A DNA stretch of 64,000 bases from Candidatus Streptomyces philanthi (GCA_018114805.1 CP073042.1:7277896-7341895); one strand, 5' to 3'; shown: positions 28,247 through 38,517, counted from the stretch's first letter. The notes: generated from the letters alone by a model not told the origin. Translations and numbers: made by a program.

Positions 28247-28430
28247 TCACACCATGACCGCACCCGCCACGGTCGTCGCCGCACACAGCGACGCCAACAC
28301 GATGGCGAACGCGACGGACCGGACCCCGAGAGCGTCGCGAGGCGTCGAGGTCCAGAGTGAAGACCTCGGGGTGGTCGGGCGCGTAGTGGACGGTGACCAC
28401 GCGGCCGTACGCACGGGAGGGGCGCGCCAG
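28247..28430 (-). pseudogene. Remnant of a DUF3592-like membrane protein
   Basis: One frame reads GRVVTVHYAPDHPEVFTLD, the typical strand pair of DUF3592 proteins. After a shift the next frame gives a transmembrane helix SVAFAIVLASLCAATTVAG and the stop at 28247. No start codon or first helix can be found upstream. A C-terminal remnant of unknown role. Confidence 0.35.
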
Positions 28431-29204
28431 CGGCGGTTGGGGGCGGGCGGTGAGGACCCTGGCCCCGAACCTCCGCCTTTGCTTCAGCCCTCAGGGATAA
28501 AAGACACAACACCCGCCGCTACGGTCCATACCGTGACGGAGGAGCCCGTGCGAGGGCCGTGGTGCGTGGTGCGTGTGACGGCCCGATCCGATGTGACCCC
28601 CTGCTGGGGCGCCCGGGGGCCAGTTCGTGGCAGTGTGCGGCTCGGCGGCCGGCTGTTGGGGCTGGCGAGTTTGGGGGCGATGATGTGGTGCAGGTTGGTG
28701 AAGGCGACATTGTTCTTGACTATCAGCGTTCAGGGGGTGGGCCCGAGAGCGAGTATGGCCGGCGGTGTGCAGGGATGTTCAGCAGGTCGGCGGTGATCAG
28801 GTGGTGCGTGTCGGGCCGGGACAGATGTTTCTCGTCCCCGTACGGCTCGTAGAAGTGTTCCGTGAGCGGAACGGGTTCCGCGTCGGGACGGTCACACAGG
28901 AGGGCGTTGATCGGGTCGAGTATCGCCGGATCGGCTTTGCTCAGGGTGGCTCGGGTGGCGAACATCAGGGCTGTGGACCCGGGCACGCGGTCCGGAACAG
29001 GGTGCCCGGAGGCGGCTCGGCGTCGTGCGCTTGACCCAGTGGGGCAGCGGGGGGGTGGGTGCTGCGGTCCCAGCCGTGGAAGGGCTCGGACCAGTCTGTG
29101 GCGGCCAGGTGGGCAGGTTCAGGGGCTTGGTTGGCCTCGCTGCCGTTGTCCCTTGATCCCGTCCAGGGACGCGTTGACGAGCATGAGGGCGTCGTGATGC
29201 TCGA
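28431..29204. other. Stretch with no recognisable gene
   Basis: 774 bases. One 88-codon leftward frame (28723-28986) has a plausible amino-acid mix (HFYEPYGDEKHLSRPDTHH) but no recognisable motif and no convincing start. Short homopolymers of G (29048-29056) occur. I read it as decayed sequence left of the tap-tpg operon. Confidence 0.3.
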
Positions 29205-29600
29205 TTAGGATGGTGGAGCGCCAGTCCTAGTCGAAGTCACGGTGGTCCTCATCTCGACCTTCCTCTGTATCCGTGGCCAGGGTGGCCGGTTCCGCGTCAG
29301 CGACTTGGCCCGGTCGGTGCCCAGGCGCAGGGCCATCTCCTCGTCGGTGCAGCCTGGGCGGACGGTGCCTGTCCCAGTGAGGTCGGCGGCTGAGTCGTCG
29401 AAGCACCGGGCCGCCTGCCGGCAGTCTCCTGGCGGGTGCTGATCTTGGGGTCGTCTGCGGTGAACGCGGGCAGCCTGTGCGCGAGCACTTCGGTTCGTCT
29501 CCGCTCAGTTGGGCGAGCACATTCCGCCCGGCTTGGTTGAGGAGGACCTCCGCGTCGGCGCGCACGCCGCCGCTGTCGTTGCTGTTGCGGGTGGGGGAGT
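29205..29600 (-). pseudogene. Possible decayed hypothetical gene downstream of tpg
   Basis: Coding character moves through three frames: RADAEVLLNQAGRNVLAQLS, then EVLAHRLPAFTADDPKIS, then GCTDEEMALRLGTDRAKSL to the stop at 29205. Joined, they give about 125 residues with no motif I recognise. It lies on the same strand as and downstream of tap-tpg, so it could be a third gene of that operon or debris. Confidence 0.3.
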
Positions 29601-29773
29601 TGTGGCACGTCTACAGCCGCAGCACGCCGTCGGCAGGCAGACCGTAGGCCGCCGCGCCCTGGTGGACCAGCGACGAGGTCAGCTCCCCGGCCAGCGGCAC
29701 GGTCCGTAACGCTCCCGCTGTCACAGCTTTCCTCGATGCCCTTTTCTGCGTCCGGCTCCAGCGCGCTGGCCGC

Positions 29774-30331
29774 CTATAGCTCGAACTCGAGGTTGAGGAG
29801 GTCGGTGAGTTCCACTTCGATGCCGTGGGCGCGGCGGCCGTTGTCGCGGAAGTAGGCCTCGCCCAGGGCTTCGGCGGCGATCTGGCGGAGTTGGTCCTCG
29901 CTGAGGCCGGCTTCCTGGGCTTGAAGGAGGCGGGCGGCGTGCCGGGGTGGCAGGGCGAGGGTGAGGTGACGTACGCGGGCCTGGTCGGTGCTGCCGACGG
30001 CGGCGGTGTAGCCGAACCTCGCCTGGACATCGATCATGATGCCGCTCGTGGTGGCCGCGGCTTGTTTCGCCTTCGCTCTGATCTGCGGCTGCCAGCGTGC
30101 GCGGACCTCACGCTCCAGCCGATCGGCGAGCTCCAGCCGGGGCCTTTTGATCTGATTCTTCACATAGCGTTCGACGGTGCGCTGGTTGATGCCGAGCAGC
30201 TCAGCCACGCGCCGGGTGCTGTGCTGGTGCTGCTTGACCAGGTACCGCATTTGCGCCCCGGCGGACTTGGGAACGGGACGCGTGAACGCCCCCTGAAGCG
30301 CCTTGTCGAGTTCTTCCCCGACCGTGACCAT
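29774..30331 (-). CDS. tpg: Telomere terminal protein Tpg
   Basis: 185 residues, intact, the length of known Tpg proteins (184-185). It begins MVTVGEELDKALQ; an internal helix-turn-helix is clear (AELLGINQRTVERY), followed by the basic KRPRLELADRLE segment and a C-terminus rich in acidic residues. Tpg is covalently attached to the 5' ends of Streptomyces linear replicons and primes end patching. The gene follows the tap gene by 15 bases, the classical operon. Its presence agrees with the telomere at the window's right end. Confidence comes from length, the HTH pattern and the partner gene. Confidence 0.85.
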   Translation of the reverse strand: MVTVGEELDKALQGAFTRPVPKSAGAQMRYLVKQHQHSTRRVAELLGINQRTVERYVKNQIKRPRLELADRLEREVRARWQPQIRAKAKQAAATTSGIMIDVQARFGYTAAVGSTDQARVRHLTLALPPRHAARLLQAQEAGLSEDQLRQIAAEALGEAYFRDNGRRAHGIEVELTDLLNLEFEL

Positions 30332-30346
30332 CGTCTGTGACGCTCC

Positions 30347-32575
30347 CTATTCTCCAGTGTCCCTGGCGGCGTGCTCGCCGGTCTTGATGTAGCGGGCGAG
30401 GTTGGCGACATGCCCGTCGGCGTCGAGCTGCTCGAGCACCTCCGCCCCCCACAGCACGCTCTGGGTGCCCTCGTGCTTGACCATCCCGGGGGAGACGCCG
30501 AGCCGGAACGAGCCCGGCACGGTCTTCCCGTCGGCGCCGTAGGGCAGGACGTCCAGCGGGCTGGGGCCGTCGGCCGCGTACACGGCGCAGTCGGACAGCA
30601 CCGCGACCGGGTAGCGGCCGGTGGCCGCCGCCAGGGCGAGCATCTTGCGGTGCATGTTGACGCGGGCCCGGGAGATGACGGTCGCGCGGATGTCCGGCCG
30701 CCACGTCGGGCGGGCCAGGGCGGGCCAGGCCTGCCCTGGCTTCCAGCCGCCGCCGCGCGCCTTCTCCTGCAGCTTGCCGATGCCGCCCTTGACGGTCATC
30801 TTGACCGCGTCCACCATGATCCCCAGCTGCGGATCGCGGCTCTTGTAGCCGTCCATCGCCGTCAGAAATTCGGCTGGGGGCAGCTTCTCCGCGACGCCGA
30901 GGTCCGCCATGGTGGCGACGTAGGCATCGCGTAGCCGCTTGTACCAGCCGTCCAGGAACCGGCCGCTGTCCCCGCGCACCCAGGCCTCCACGGGCGCGAC
31001 GTCGTAGCCGAGCTCGACGGCGTACGCGATCGTCGGGGTGGCGTACCAGGCCGGGCCCTCGGGAGGCTGGCCGGTCGGCGTGAACGGGTTGGGCAGCAGG
31101 CCGGCGTCGAGGTCGCGCCACTGCTTGGCGACCTTCACCCGGTTCAGGTCGACGTGGGAGAGGTCGACCAGCCAGGAGCCGGGAAGCGCCGGATCGAAGA
31201 CCGGGCGGGTGACGTGCACGGGCGGCGACGCCAGGCCGACGACGGCGCCGTTGGCGGCCGCACCGAAGGCCAGGTTTACGTCGATGCCGACCAGGTGCCG
31301 CTGCATGCACTCGGCATCGGTAAGATCCCGTGCCCAGTCGTAGGCCTCCTCGAACAGCCGCTCGCCGGGGCCGCGCACGTGGAAGCGGGGCAGGTGGGCC
31401 AAGACGGGGTGGCCGTCGGGTGCCTCGCACGGCGCCGGGTCCACCGGCTGCGTGCCCAGCGAGCCGGGCCGGTGCTCGGAATGCCGATGGCCGCCCTCGT
31501 CCGGCTCGCTCGCCCGGGTCGGCGGGTTGAGTGCGGTCATCAACTCGAGCCCCGTCACGGCCGTGGACCCAACCGGTGTCATCACCCGCTGCGCGTACAG
31601 GCCCAGCACTCGGGCGAGCTCCGCCGGCTCCAGCCGGGCGGCGTGGCCCCAGGCACGGTCGTCCAGGGTGCGCCAGGACGGGATGCACAGTTGCACGCAC
31701 TGCCGGCGGCCGCCCTGGGCGGGACGGTAGATCCGCGCCCACGGCCCGAAGCCGCGCTTGGTGAGTTGCCAGTCGGCGCGCCGGATCTGCTTGAGGACCT
31801 TGTGTCCTTCCGACAGCCGCCCGGCAAGCCGCTCAGCCTCGGACAACGTCACAGGAAGGCCGTAGCGCTCGCACGCCGCCGCGGTGAGGACCAGCAGCGG
31901 GTCGCCGTCCTTGCCCGAGCCGTGCAGCTTCTCCGACCCCAGCCGCGCCTCGGTGAGCGTCCACTCCACCAGCGCGGGCAGCGACTTGGCAGGCACGTCC
32001 AGGATCAGACCACCGACGCCGTAGCCGGTCACCTGCCGCTCGGTGTCGGCGTCGAGGACGAGCAGCGGACCGTGCGCGTAGGCACCGCCGGGCGCGGGGG
32101 CGTTCGCCGGGGCGGGCTTCTTCGCAGCCGGGCGCCGTGAACTCTGCGGCGCCCGCTCGGCGCGCGGCATGGGCCGCTGTGTCGCTGCCGCGTGCCGAAC
32201 GGGCTCTGGGGGAACGGCCTGGGGCTCCTCGGCTTCCGGCATGGCAGTGGCTTCCGCTCCCCCAGCCGTGAGTCCCACCTGCGCTGCGGGCGCTGCGGTG
32301 CCCATGTCCTCCTGCGGGGTGCCGGTGCTCTGGGGGGCGGGGTAGAGATTGGCGAGCTGCTCCAGCAGGCGCTCGTACGCCTCCCGCTCCGGCGGCCGCG
32401 GCTCGGCCTTGCCCGACTCCCAGCCGCCGACGGTCGCCCGTCGCACGCCCAGGGCGGCGGCCACCTCATCCAGGGTGAGCGCGTGGGCCTTCCGCCGCCG
32501 CCTGCGCTCGGCCGGCGGCGGAAGGGGTGAACGGGACGCGACCAGCGCGTCGACCGCGTCGAACAGCTCGGACAT
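30347..32575 (-). CDS. tap: Telomere-associated protein Tap
   Basis: 742 residues, intact, as in known Tap proteins. The N-terminus MSELFDAVDALVASRSPLPP, followed by an XRE helix-turn-helix (LTLDEVAAALGVRRATVGGW) and ESGKAEPRPPEREAY, is characteristic. The rest is a long mixed domain without other named motifs, apart from a variable proline/alanine-rich linker near residues 95-160. Tap binds the telomere 3' overhang and recruits Tpg. The ATG at 32575 is close to the repeat array at 32721, so the array may have displaced or supplied part of the promoter. Confidence 0.88.
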   Translation of the reverse strand: MSELFDAVDALVASRSPLPPPAERRRRRKAHALTLDEVAAALGVRRATVGGWESGKAEPRPPEREAYERLLEQLANLYPAPQSTGTPQEDMGTAAPAAQVGLTAGGAEATAMPEAEEPQAVPPEPVRHAAATQRPMPRAERAPQSSRRPAAKKPAPANAPAPGGAYAHGPLLVLDADTERQVTGYGVGGLILDVPAKSLPALVEWTLTEARLGSEKLHGSGKDGDPLLVLTAAACERYGLPVTLSEAERLAGRLSEGHKVLKQIRRADWQLTKRGFGPWARIYRPAQGGRRQCVQLCIPSWRTLDDRAWGHAARLEPAELARVLGLYAQRVMTPVGSTAVTGLELMTALNPPTRASEPDEGGHRHSEHRPGSLGTQPVDPAPCEAPDGHPVLAHLPRFHVRGPGERLFEEAYDWARDLTDAECMQRHLVGIDVNLAFGAAANGAVVGLASPPVHVTRPVFDPALPGSWLVDLSHVDLNRVKVAKQWRDLDAGLLPNPFTPTGQPPEGPAWYATPTIAYAVELGYDVAPVEAWVRGDSGRFLDGWYKRLRDAYVATMADLGVAEKLPPAEFLTAMDGYKSRDPQLGIMVDAVKMTVKGGIGKLQEKARGGGWKPGQAWPALARPTWRPDIRATVISRARVNMHRKMLALAAATGRYPVAVLSDCAVYAADGPSPLDVLPYGADGKTVPGSFRLGVSPGMVKHEGTQSVLWGAEVLEQLDADGHVANLARYIKTGEHAARDTGE

Positions 32576-32720
32576 GGGACACCTCCGCCTCTGACTCTAC
32601 TCCGAACCGCCCCTAAGGCGTACTAGCTGCGTATAGATAGCGCACATTGAGCGTACGAGCGGCGTTCTGGGTGGTGCCGTCCGGTCAACGGACCTGGATG
32701 AAGTCAGCGGCTGTAGCTGA

Positions 32721-32791
32721 TCTCTCGCAGCGAAGGTTGAGCTTTATCACCGAAGGTTGGTGACCGCTAGGTTTTCTCACCGAAGGTTGAG
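32721..32791 (+). repeat. Left-end repeat array of a 12-kb element
   Basis: Three direct copies of CGAAGGTTG(A/G): 32731-32741, 32751-32760 and 32781-32791, the first within CTCTCGCAGCGAAGGTTGAG. An inverted, similar array lies at 44705-44744. Aligning the two ends from TGAYCT onwards gives 22 of 25 matches, with nearly equal spacing (20 and 21 bases) to the second copy. This is the layout of multiple transposase-binding sites at the ends of Tn7- or Tn5053-like elements. Confidence 0.7.
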
Positions 32792-32990
32792 TGATTATTT
32801 ACGGCTGCTGTCTGGGGAGACGGCGGGGGAACCGGTAGGCGCGTACGGCGATCCTGCGCTAAACGCCTTTGACCTGGACTTCTTCGACAGCGGTCGGCGT
32901 CGACGCATTGCGCTGGGATCCGGGTGGGATGTCCGGTTCGAGGACGTAGCGCCTGTACGCGGATTCCGGGGGAACAAGGGTGGCCCAGCA
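32757..32990 (+). pseudogene. N-terminal fragment of a TnsA-like transposase endonuclease subunit
   Basis: The frame starting within the repeat array reads LSDYLRLLSGETAGEP, then RRRRIALGSGWDVRFEDVAP and VRGFRGNKG. The pattern VRFE-x3-PVR-x-F-x3-KG is the conserved start of actinobacterial TnsA-like heteromeric transposase subunits as I remember them. The expected continuation (the FPGW-type segment and the nuclease core) is missing; another reading frame with a GTG at 32980 takes over at the same point. So only about 70 residues remain, probably after an internal deletion that also removed tnsB and tnsC. Confidence 0.5.
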
Positions 32991-33292
32991 GCCGAACACC
33001 AGACCCGCACCGGCTCGCCCAACTCACGAACAGCACCGTCGACGCCCTGCCCGACGCACCAGGACGCGTCAACACCGACCCCAACCGGACCGGGCCGTTC
33101 CCGCAGCGGGTCGACCGCGCACTGCCCAGCCTCAACGATCGGGTCGACCTCCTCCTCGCGCTCGGAGACGCACTCCACAACGGCGTCCACCGGAACGCTC
33201 TCCGCCGCCGCTTCCCACAGCTGAACCGCCGCCACATCCGCCTCGCGCTCCAGCATCAACCACGACAGCACCGGCCGCACCACCTCAAATGA
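32980..33292 (+). CDS. Small uncharacterised protein coupled to the TniQ-like gene
   Basis: Starts GTG 32980 (AQQPNTRPAPA) after GGGGAACAAGG; one frame break near 33020 leads to LAQLTNSTVDALPDAP and then a helical, basic segment LRRRFPQLNRRHIRLALQH. The stop TGA (33290-33292) overlaps the TniQ ATG in ATGA, so the two are coupled. It does not resemble the AAA+ ATPase (TnsC/TniB) that normally precedes tniQ. Unknown function. Confidence 0.4.
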
Positions 33293-34085
33293 CCATGTCC
33301 CACCTCCCCTCCCGGCTCCCCAGACAGATCCGGCCGGTCGCCGGCGAAGGGCTCACGTCCTTCATCGAACGCCTCGCCACCGCCAATCACATCAAGACCT
33401 CATACCTGCGCCGCTATCTCGTTGATCCCCCCTGGTCCTGGAACGGATCACCCAGCTGGGAACGACTTGCCGCCGTGGTCGGCCGCGAGCCTTCTTCCCT
33501 CAAAAAGATCCTTTTGAGCAGGCAGTGCGTCGCATGCGGGGTCGTCACGTTCCAGCCTGTCGGCGGCAGCCCGCGGCAGACCTGCTCCCAGGCATGCCGA
33601 CAGGAGGCATACAGAAGACGGAACCCGAAGCCACAGAAGGAGGAGAACACGCAGCCTGCCCAGGCTGCGGCGAGAAGCTGACCTTCGTCCCCCGCGGAGC
33701 AACGCGCCTCTGGTGCTCGGATTCCTGTCGTCAAGACGCCGAACGCCAGCGCCGACGCGAAAAGGCTGAGGCCAACCGCGCCCCGACCCCGCCGAACCTG
33801 TCCTGCGGCGTCTGCGACGCTCCGCTCGAAGCCGGCCGGCAACGATTGCTCCAACCGCTGCGGCCACATCGCCTACATGCGCCGCCGAGCAGCCGGGTCC
33901 ATCCCTCTCCGGTACACCCGACAGCCTGCACCGAATGCTCCGGGCCGCTGGAACCAGGACGCAACAAGCAAATACGCCTCACCTGCTCACCCCTCTGTCA
34001 CAGCAGGCGTTCCAATCGGCTCAAGAAGGAGCGACGCAGCCGGAAGCAGTCACTGAGCTTCTTCAGCGTTGTCGCTCCAGAGTGA
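33289..34085 (+). pseudogene. TniQ-like protein with a C-terminal row of zinc ribbons
   Basis: The N-terminal 75 residues (LPSRLPRQIRPVAGEGLTSF, then LATANHIKTSYLRRYLVDPP) fit the TniQ domain, the target-selection or bridging subunit of Tn7/Tn5053-like transposition. It is much shorter than the usual TniQ. After it come four zinc-ribbon-like units: CVACG with CSQAC, CPGCG with CSDSC, CGVCD with CSNRC, and CTECS with CSPLC. Frame breaks near 33635, 33838 and 33910 separate them. The arrangement suggests a DNA-binding tail. The end overlaps a convergent transposase remnant by 23 bases. Confidence 0.6.
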
Positions 34086-34416
34086 GGACGGCCTTGGCGA
34101 CTGACGTCATGCGGTTGGGACTGCACCCGGATCTGCAGAAGATCCGCCAGGACTTCAGGCGGCCGATACCGCGCTCGACCGATACCCGTGCCGTATCCAC
34201 GGCACGGTTGCGGGTCCTCTCGGTGGGTGCGAGTTCCTGCTGTGGTCTGTGCTTGATGCCGGTGTTCAGCCAGGGGCCTCCGCGCGCCACGAGCCGCAAC
34301 CGCCCGCCGCTACAAACAGAACATTCGCGTGGTCGTCCCACCCACGGTGTCCGGATACCGACCCCATCTGAACCGCTGTGACCACCGCCCTGGCGCAGGC
34401 CAAGACCGCCGGCCAC
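34063..34416 (-). mobile_element. C-terminal remnant of an IS5-group DDE transposase
   Basis: The last 70 residues of this frame, with ELAPTERTRNRAVDTARV, SVERGIGRLKSWRIF and SPNRMTSVAKAVLTLERQR, match the C-terminal end of Streptomyces DDE transposases of the IS5/IS112-like group, including the catalytic glutamate in VERGIGRLK. The first two-thirds of the gene and any terminal inverted repeats are absent. It is an insertion-sequence relic inside the 12-kb element. Confidence 0.65.
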
Positions 34417-35008
34417 AATCCCCGACGTCTCCTGTTACCGAGGTGAGCACCCAGCAGGAGCTCGACAGCGCCGAGGACTCCGCCGAGGTTCTCAACTGGC
34501 GCAGCTCCGCTCAACCGAACCGGCGGAAGCAAATGGCTCACAACCGAAGTGCCATTGGCAGTAGCTCGGCCCGATCCGCCACGTCACACCACCCGGCCGC
34601 GCCAGTGGTCACGAGACCCGAAGCCCAGCCGATACCGCTGACACTCCGATCCCATGCTCACCACGCGTCGTGGCGGCGCAACGGATCAGGTACAGCACAG
34701 ATTCGTGATCGTGTCGTAGAAGTCAGCTCTTGTGCCCCGCGCGGTGATCGCTGCCGACGGGCCTGGTTCGGTACCCGGCCGGCCTCAGGATGTGGGGCCG
34801 CCCGCGGGGTGCTGGGGATGCCCGTGCACCTGTCACCTGGTCGGAGTCCGCACCGTAGGGGTTGGCCGGTGCGGGCCTCTTGCCGGGGATCACCCGGACA
34901 CCACGACGATGACAGGACGACGGTCTCCAGGCGACAGGCCGAGCATCATCACGCATATGTCGAGCGTGGTTCACTCGACCTGCAAGGAACAGGGGAGCTT
35001 TCGGCGCG
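34417..35008. other. Stretch with no recognisable gene
   Basis: 592 bases between the transposase relic and the Lrp regulator. Frames on both strands are open in patches but give no motif or clear start. It is slightly less GC-rich than neighbours. I see no repeats except the palindrome at its right edge. Confidence 0.3.
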
Positions 35009-35035
35009 CGACTCGTGCGTGGCGCGCACGAGTCG
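35009..35035. promoter_or_regulatory. 11-bp perfect dyad just upstream of the Lrp gene
   Basis: CGACTCGTGCG (35009-35019) and CGCACGAGTCG (35025-35035) are perfect complements over five bases. The dyad ends 11 bases before GTG 35047, so binding there would block translation or transcription start. Autoregulation by the Lrp protein is the natural reading. Confidence 0.5.
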
Positions 35036-35046
35036 GGGAGTTGGCC

Positions 35047-35492
35047 GTGGACGCGATCGACCGTCACATACTGAACATCCTCCGCAAGGACGGGCGAGCG
35101 CCCGTGTCGGAGATCGCGTGTGCTGTGGGACTCTCGTCGGCTCCGTGCGCGCCGCATCGAGCGCATGGAGAGGGCGGGCATGATCCGCGGCTACACCGCG
35201 GTCATCGAGGACGGCCGGGCGGGCATGCTTCAGGCGTTCATCGAGATCCGGCTGCTCGGCGCGACTGACAGCGACGAGGTCGAGGGCATTCGCCGAGAGC
35301 ATCCCGGAGATCGAGGAGAGCCACAGCATCGCCGGCACCTCCGACGCTCTGCTCAGGCTCCGGGTCCGGGACGTGAAGCATCTTCAGCAGGTGATCAACG
35401 CCGTGCGCCGGACCGGCACAGTGGAGGGCACCAAGACCTTCATCATCATGAACACCTGGACCCGCGCGACTGCCCGTGCCGGCACCCCGTAA
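35047..35492 (+). pseudogene. Lrp/AsnC-family regulator
   Basis: About 148 codons from GTG 35047. The N-terminal HTH reads DAIDRHILNILRKDGRAP, then VSEIACAVGLS, then RRIERMERAGMIRGYTAVI; the C-terminal RAM-like ligand domain reads MLQAFIEIRLLG and SIAGTSDALLRLRV. Frame breaks near 35145 and 35290. It regulates in response to amino acids or similar ligands; the neighbouring secreted protease genes make an amino-acid signal attractive, but this is inference. Confidence 0.7.
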
Positions 35493-35627
35493 CCGCGAAA
35501 CGACGTCGTGCTGTGGCCGGAGGCCGTCCGCCTGCCGACGGCGGACTCGATCGGTGGTGCGGGCCCGACGTCGTCGCCCGGTACACGACTGAACCCGGCG
35601 GCTTCCGGGGCCGTCGGGGCGGATCAC

Positions 35628-38337
35628 TCACGTGCTGGTGTGACGGTGTGCGAGTTGGAAGCGTGAGTGCAGGCCGAGTTTCCTGTAGACGCGGGTGAGG
35701 GTCGCTTCGACCGTCTTGACGCCGACGTTGAGGGTGGTGGCGATGTCGCGGTTGCTCGCTCCGGCGGCGGCGAGTTCGGCGCAGCGCTGTTCGGCCGGGG
35801 TGAGGCGGGGGCGGGCGTTGTGGTCCGTGGGGGTGGCTTCCAGCCGGCGGAGGGTGTGCGCGGCGGTTTCGGCCCAGGGGTGGGCCTGGTGGACGGTGAA
35901 GAGGTCGGCGTCGCTTTGCGCGGCGGCGCGGGCGCTGGCGCGGCGGCGTCCGCGGCGTTCGGGCGTGGCTGAGCGCTAGGAGGGCCCTGCCGCGTTCGAG
36001 GGGGAGGTGGCGGAGGCGGTCGGCCGCGTCGGTGAGGCGCCGGGCCGCGGTGTCGTAGTGGCCGCGGGCGGCGTCCAGGAGTGCCTGGGCACGTTCGAGG
36101 GAGGGAAGGACAGTGTCCCTGCCTAGGGCGGTCGCGGTGCGGCGGGTGTCGTCCAGGAGGCTCTGGGCCTGGCCGAGGTGGCCGACGGCGATGAGGGTCT
36201 CGGCGAGTTCGGGGTGCCAGCGCAGGACGGACGGGTCGCGGACCTGCTGGAGCTCCTCCAGTGCGCGGACCTCTTCCAGGGCCTCCAGGGCTTCTTTGGG
36301 GCGGCCGGTGGCCAGGAGGAGGTGGCCGAGGGCGAAGAGGTTGCGGGAGAGGGACCTTGTTGTCCTCCTGCCGGGCGGCTCCGCGGCGTGCGTGGACGAG
36401 GGCGAGGTCGGTGGTGTGCCGGGCGGTGCCCGTTACGAGGGCGGAGGTGTAGCAGGCCGGTGCGGCCGACAGGGCGGTCCCGTCGGTGAGGGCCTGGGCG
36501 CGGTGGGCGTGGTCGAGTGCTCTGGTGCACCGTCCGGCGCGGAGTTCGGCCTCGGCGAGGCTGCGCAGGATGTCCACGGTCGCCTCGGCGTCTCCCGTCC
36601 GTTCGGCTTCACAAGCAGCGGGAGCAGCGTGGTGCGGGCCTCGTCGGGGCGGTCGTCGAAGAGGGCGTGCCGGGCGGCGAGGTGCTGGGGTGTGCCGTTG
36701 ACTGGGATGGAGGCGGCGCGTAGCAGGGTCAGGGCACGACCGAGCATGGTCCCGGCGTTGGGATGGCCGACGACGCGTTGAAGGCGGGCCTGCATCGTGA
36801 GGGCCATGACGGCGGTTGTGGTGTCGCCGGCGCTCTCGGCAAGGGCGGTGGCCTGGCTGGCCAGGGCACACGCCCGGTGGGGGTCACCCTCGTTGACGTT
36901 GGCCCAGATGGATTGGCGGATGAGGATCTGCGCGGTGAGGCCGGATCGTCCGGCCGCCGTGTGGAGTGCGTCGGCGAACAGTTCGTCCGCGCTGTACAGG
37001 TGCTGGCCGCTTGCGTCGATCAGGGTGATGAGGGCATCGACGCGCTGGTCCGGGGTGGTGTCGTGGCTCAGGACGAGGCGGGCGGCGACTCGAGCGCGGG
37101 GGAAGGTCGCCGTAGTGGGCGGCGTCGCGTACGGCGGTCAGGGCCCGTTCGGTGAGCAGGTCGCCGTCGTCGTGCGGGGTGCGCTGGGCGGCGAGGAGGG
37201 AGAGCTCCGTCGCGAGTACGTGGTCTCCGCGCTGCTGGGCGCGTACGGCGGCGCGGCGGGCCGACCGCGGGTCGTCGGCGTCGGCCGGCCAGCACGGTGT
37301 GCCGGTCGCGGCGGACGCTGTCGTGGCTGGCCTTGGCCAGGCGGGCGTGCAGGAGCCTGCGCGCATCGCCCGGCAGCCGCGTCGCGAGTTCCGTGCCGAT
37401 CGCGGAGGCGATGAACCGCACGCTCCCGTCCGCCCGTCCGATGTCGAACAGTCCCGCTGCCTCGGCCTGGGCGAGGAGGGCCTCGGCTGCCGGGCCGGCG
37501 AGGCGGCCGAGCAGTTCGAGGTCGGGCCGGTCATCAAGTGCGGCGAACGTCAGCAGTTCCTGTACCTGGACCGGTACCTCGTCCAGCCACTCACCCACCA
37601 GTCGGCGGACCGTCGGCGGCAGGGCCGACTCGCTGACACCCTCCCGGTCCGGGAGCGGGCGCGAGGCATCGGCCAGCGCCAGGGCCAGGGCCGGGTTCCC
37701 GCCGCTGCGGGCATGGATGCGCGTGACCTCGCGGGGGGCGAAGCCGGTACGGAGACAGCAGAGTCGCGATCTGAGGGGCCGTCAGAGGCGGGACGCGTGC
37801 TGCGCACGCGTCCTCCCCGCACCAGTGGTCTGTGGCCCCCGGGCGCCAGGTGCGCTCGACCGCGATGACGGGAAGGTCCGGGGCCAGGCGCAGCGCCCAG
37901 CCCAGGACGGCCGCACTGGCCGAGTCCAGCCACTGGGCGTTGTCCACCATCAGCGTCATGGGCGGTGCCTCCCGCAGCAGAGCAGCGGTCAGACGGCGCA
38001 GCCGAAGTGCCCGACCGGCATCATCGTCCGGAGAACCGGACCGGCCGGCGGTCTCGTCGAGTGCCGCCGCCAGCTCCCGTGTAGCGGGCAGGGCCGGTAG
38101 TGCCAGAGCGAGTTCGAGCAGCCCGGTGTACGGGATCACGGTGTCCTGTGGGCCCGGGGCCAACCGGAGAACTGGCAGGCCCGACCGCCGTCCCAGTACC
38201 CCGGCCGCGGTGGTCTTGCCGCTTCCGGGCGGCCCGAACAGGACCACCCGGCGGATGTCGTGCACGTCTTCCGGTACCACCGGCAGCACGGAACCGGCCT
38301 CGTGGGCCGTGCTGCTCCACATCTCGGAGTCTGGCAT
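35628..38337 (-). pseudogene. Large LuxR-family ATPase regulator (LAL type)
   Basis: The span codes for about 900 residues: an N-terminal AAA ATPase with Walker A GPPGSGKTT and Walker B MTLMVDNAQWLD, a long helical TPR-like middle, and a C-terminal LuxR helix-turn-helix (RLTPAEQRCAELAAAGAS, NRDIATTLNVGVKTVEATL). LAL regulators activate antibiotic or degradation operons. About seven frame breaks occur (near 37750, 37290, 37105, 36610, 36355, 35970 and between), the densest damage in the window. The HTH at the C-terminus is undamaged. The M4 protease gene starts divergently 180 bases from ATG 38337 and may be its target. Confidence 0.75.
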
Positions 38338-38517
38338 CGGGCCATGGTGCGCCCGCCGGGCCTCCCCGTCCAGATCAAGGGGTTGCCCCGATGTCGGCCG
38401 CTCTCCGCATCTCTAGCCTCGTGCCACAACCGAGCCAACTGCCGCCGAACACCTCCCCCGCACTCCAGGTGACGTCCTGCGGCAACTCCCCGACCAGGTC
38501 CGGTGGAAAGATTTGTC

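Noticed and set aside
32721..32791. CGAAGGTTG repeats as a CRISPR or plasmid iteron array
   Set aside because: Only three copies here and two inverted copies 12 kb away, next to TnsA- and TniQ-like genes; transposon ends fit better, though an iteron origin cannot be fully excluded.
32795..33283. Minus-strand 162-codon frame opposite the TnsA fragment and small protein
   Set aside because: Its translation looks fairly ordinary, but the + strand has the ATGA coupling to the TniQ-like gene, a ribosome-binding site and the TnsA-like pattern, so the minus frame is probably a shadow.
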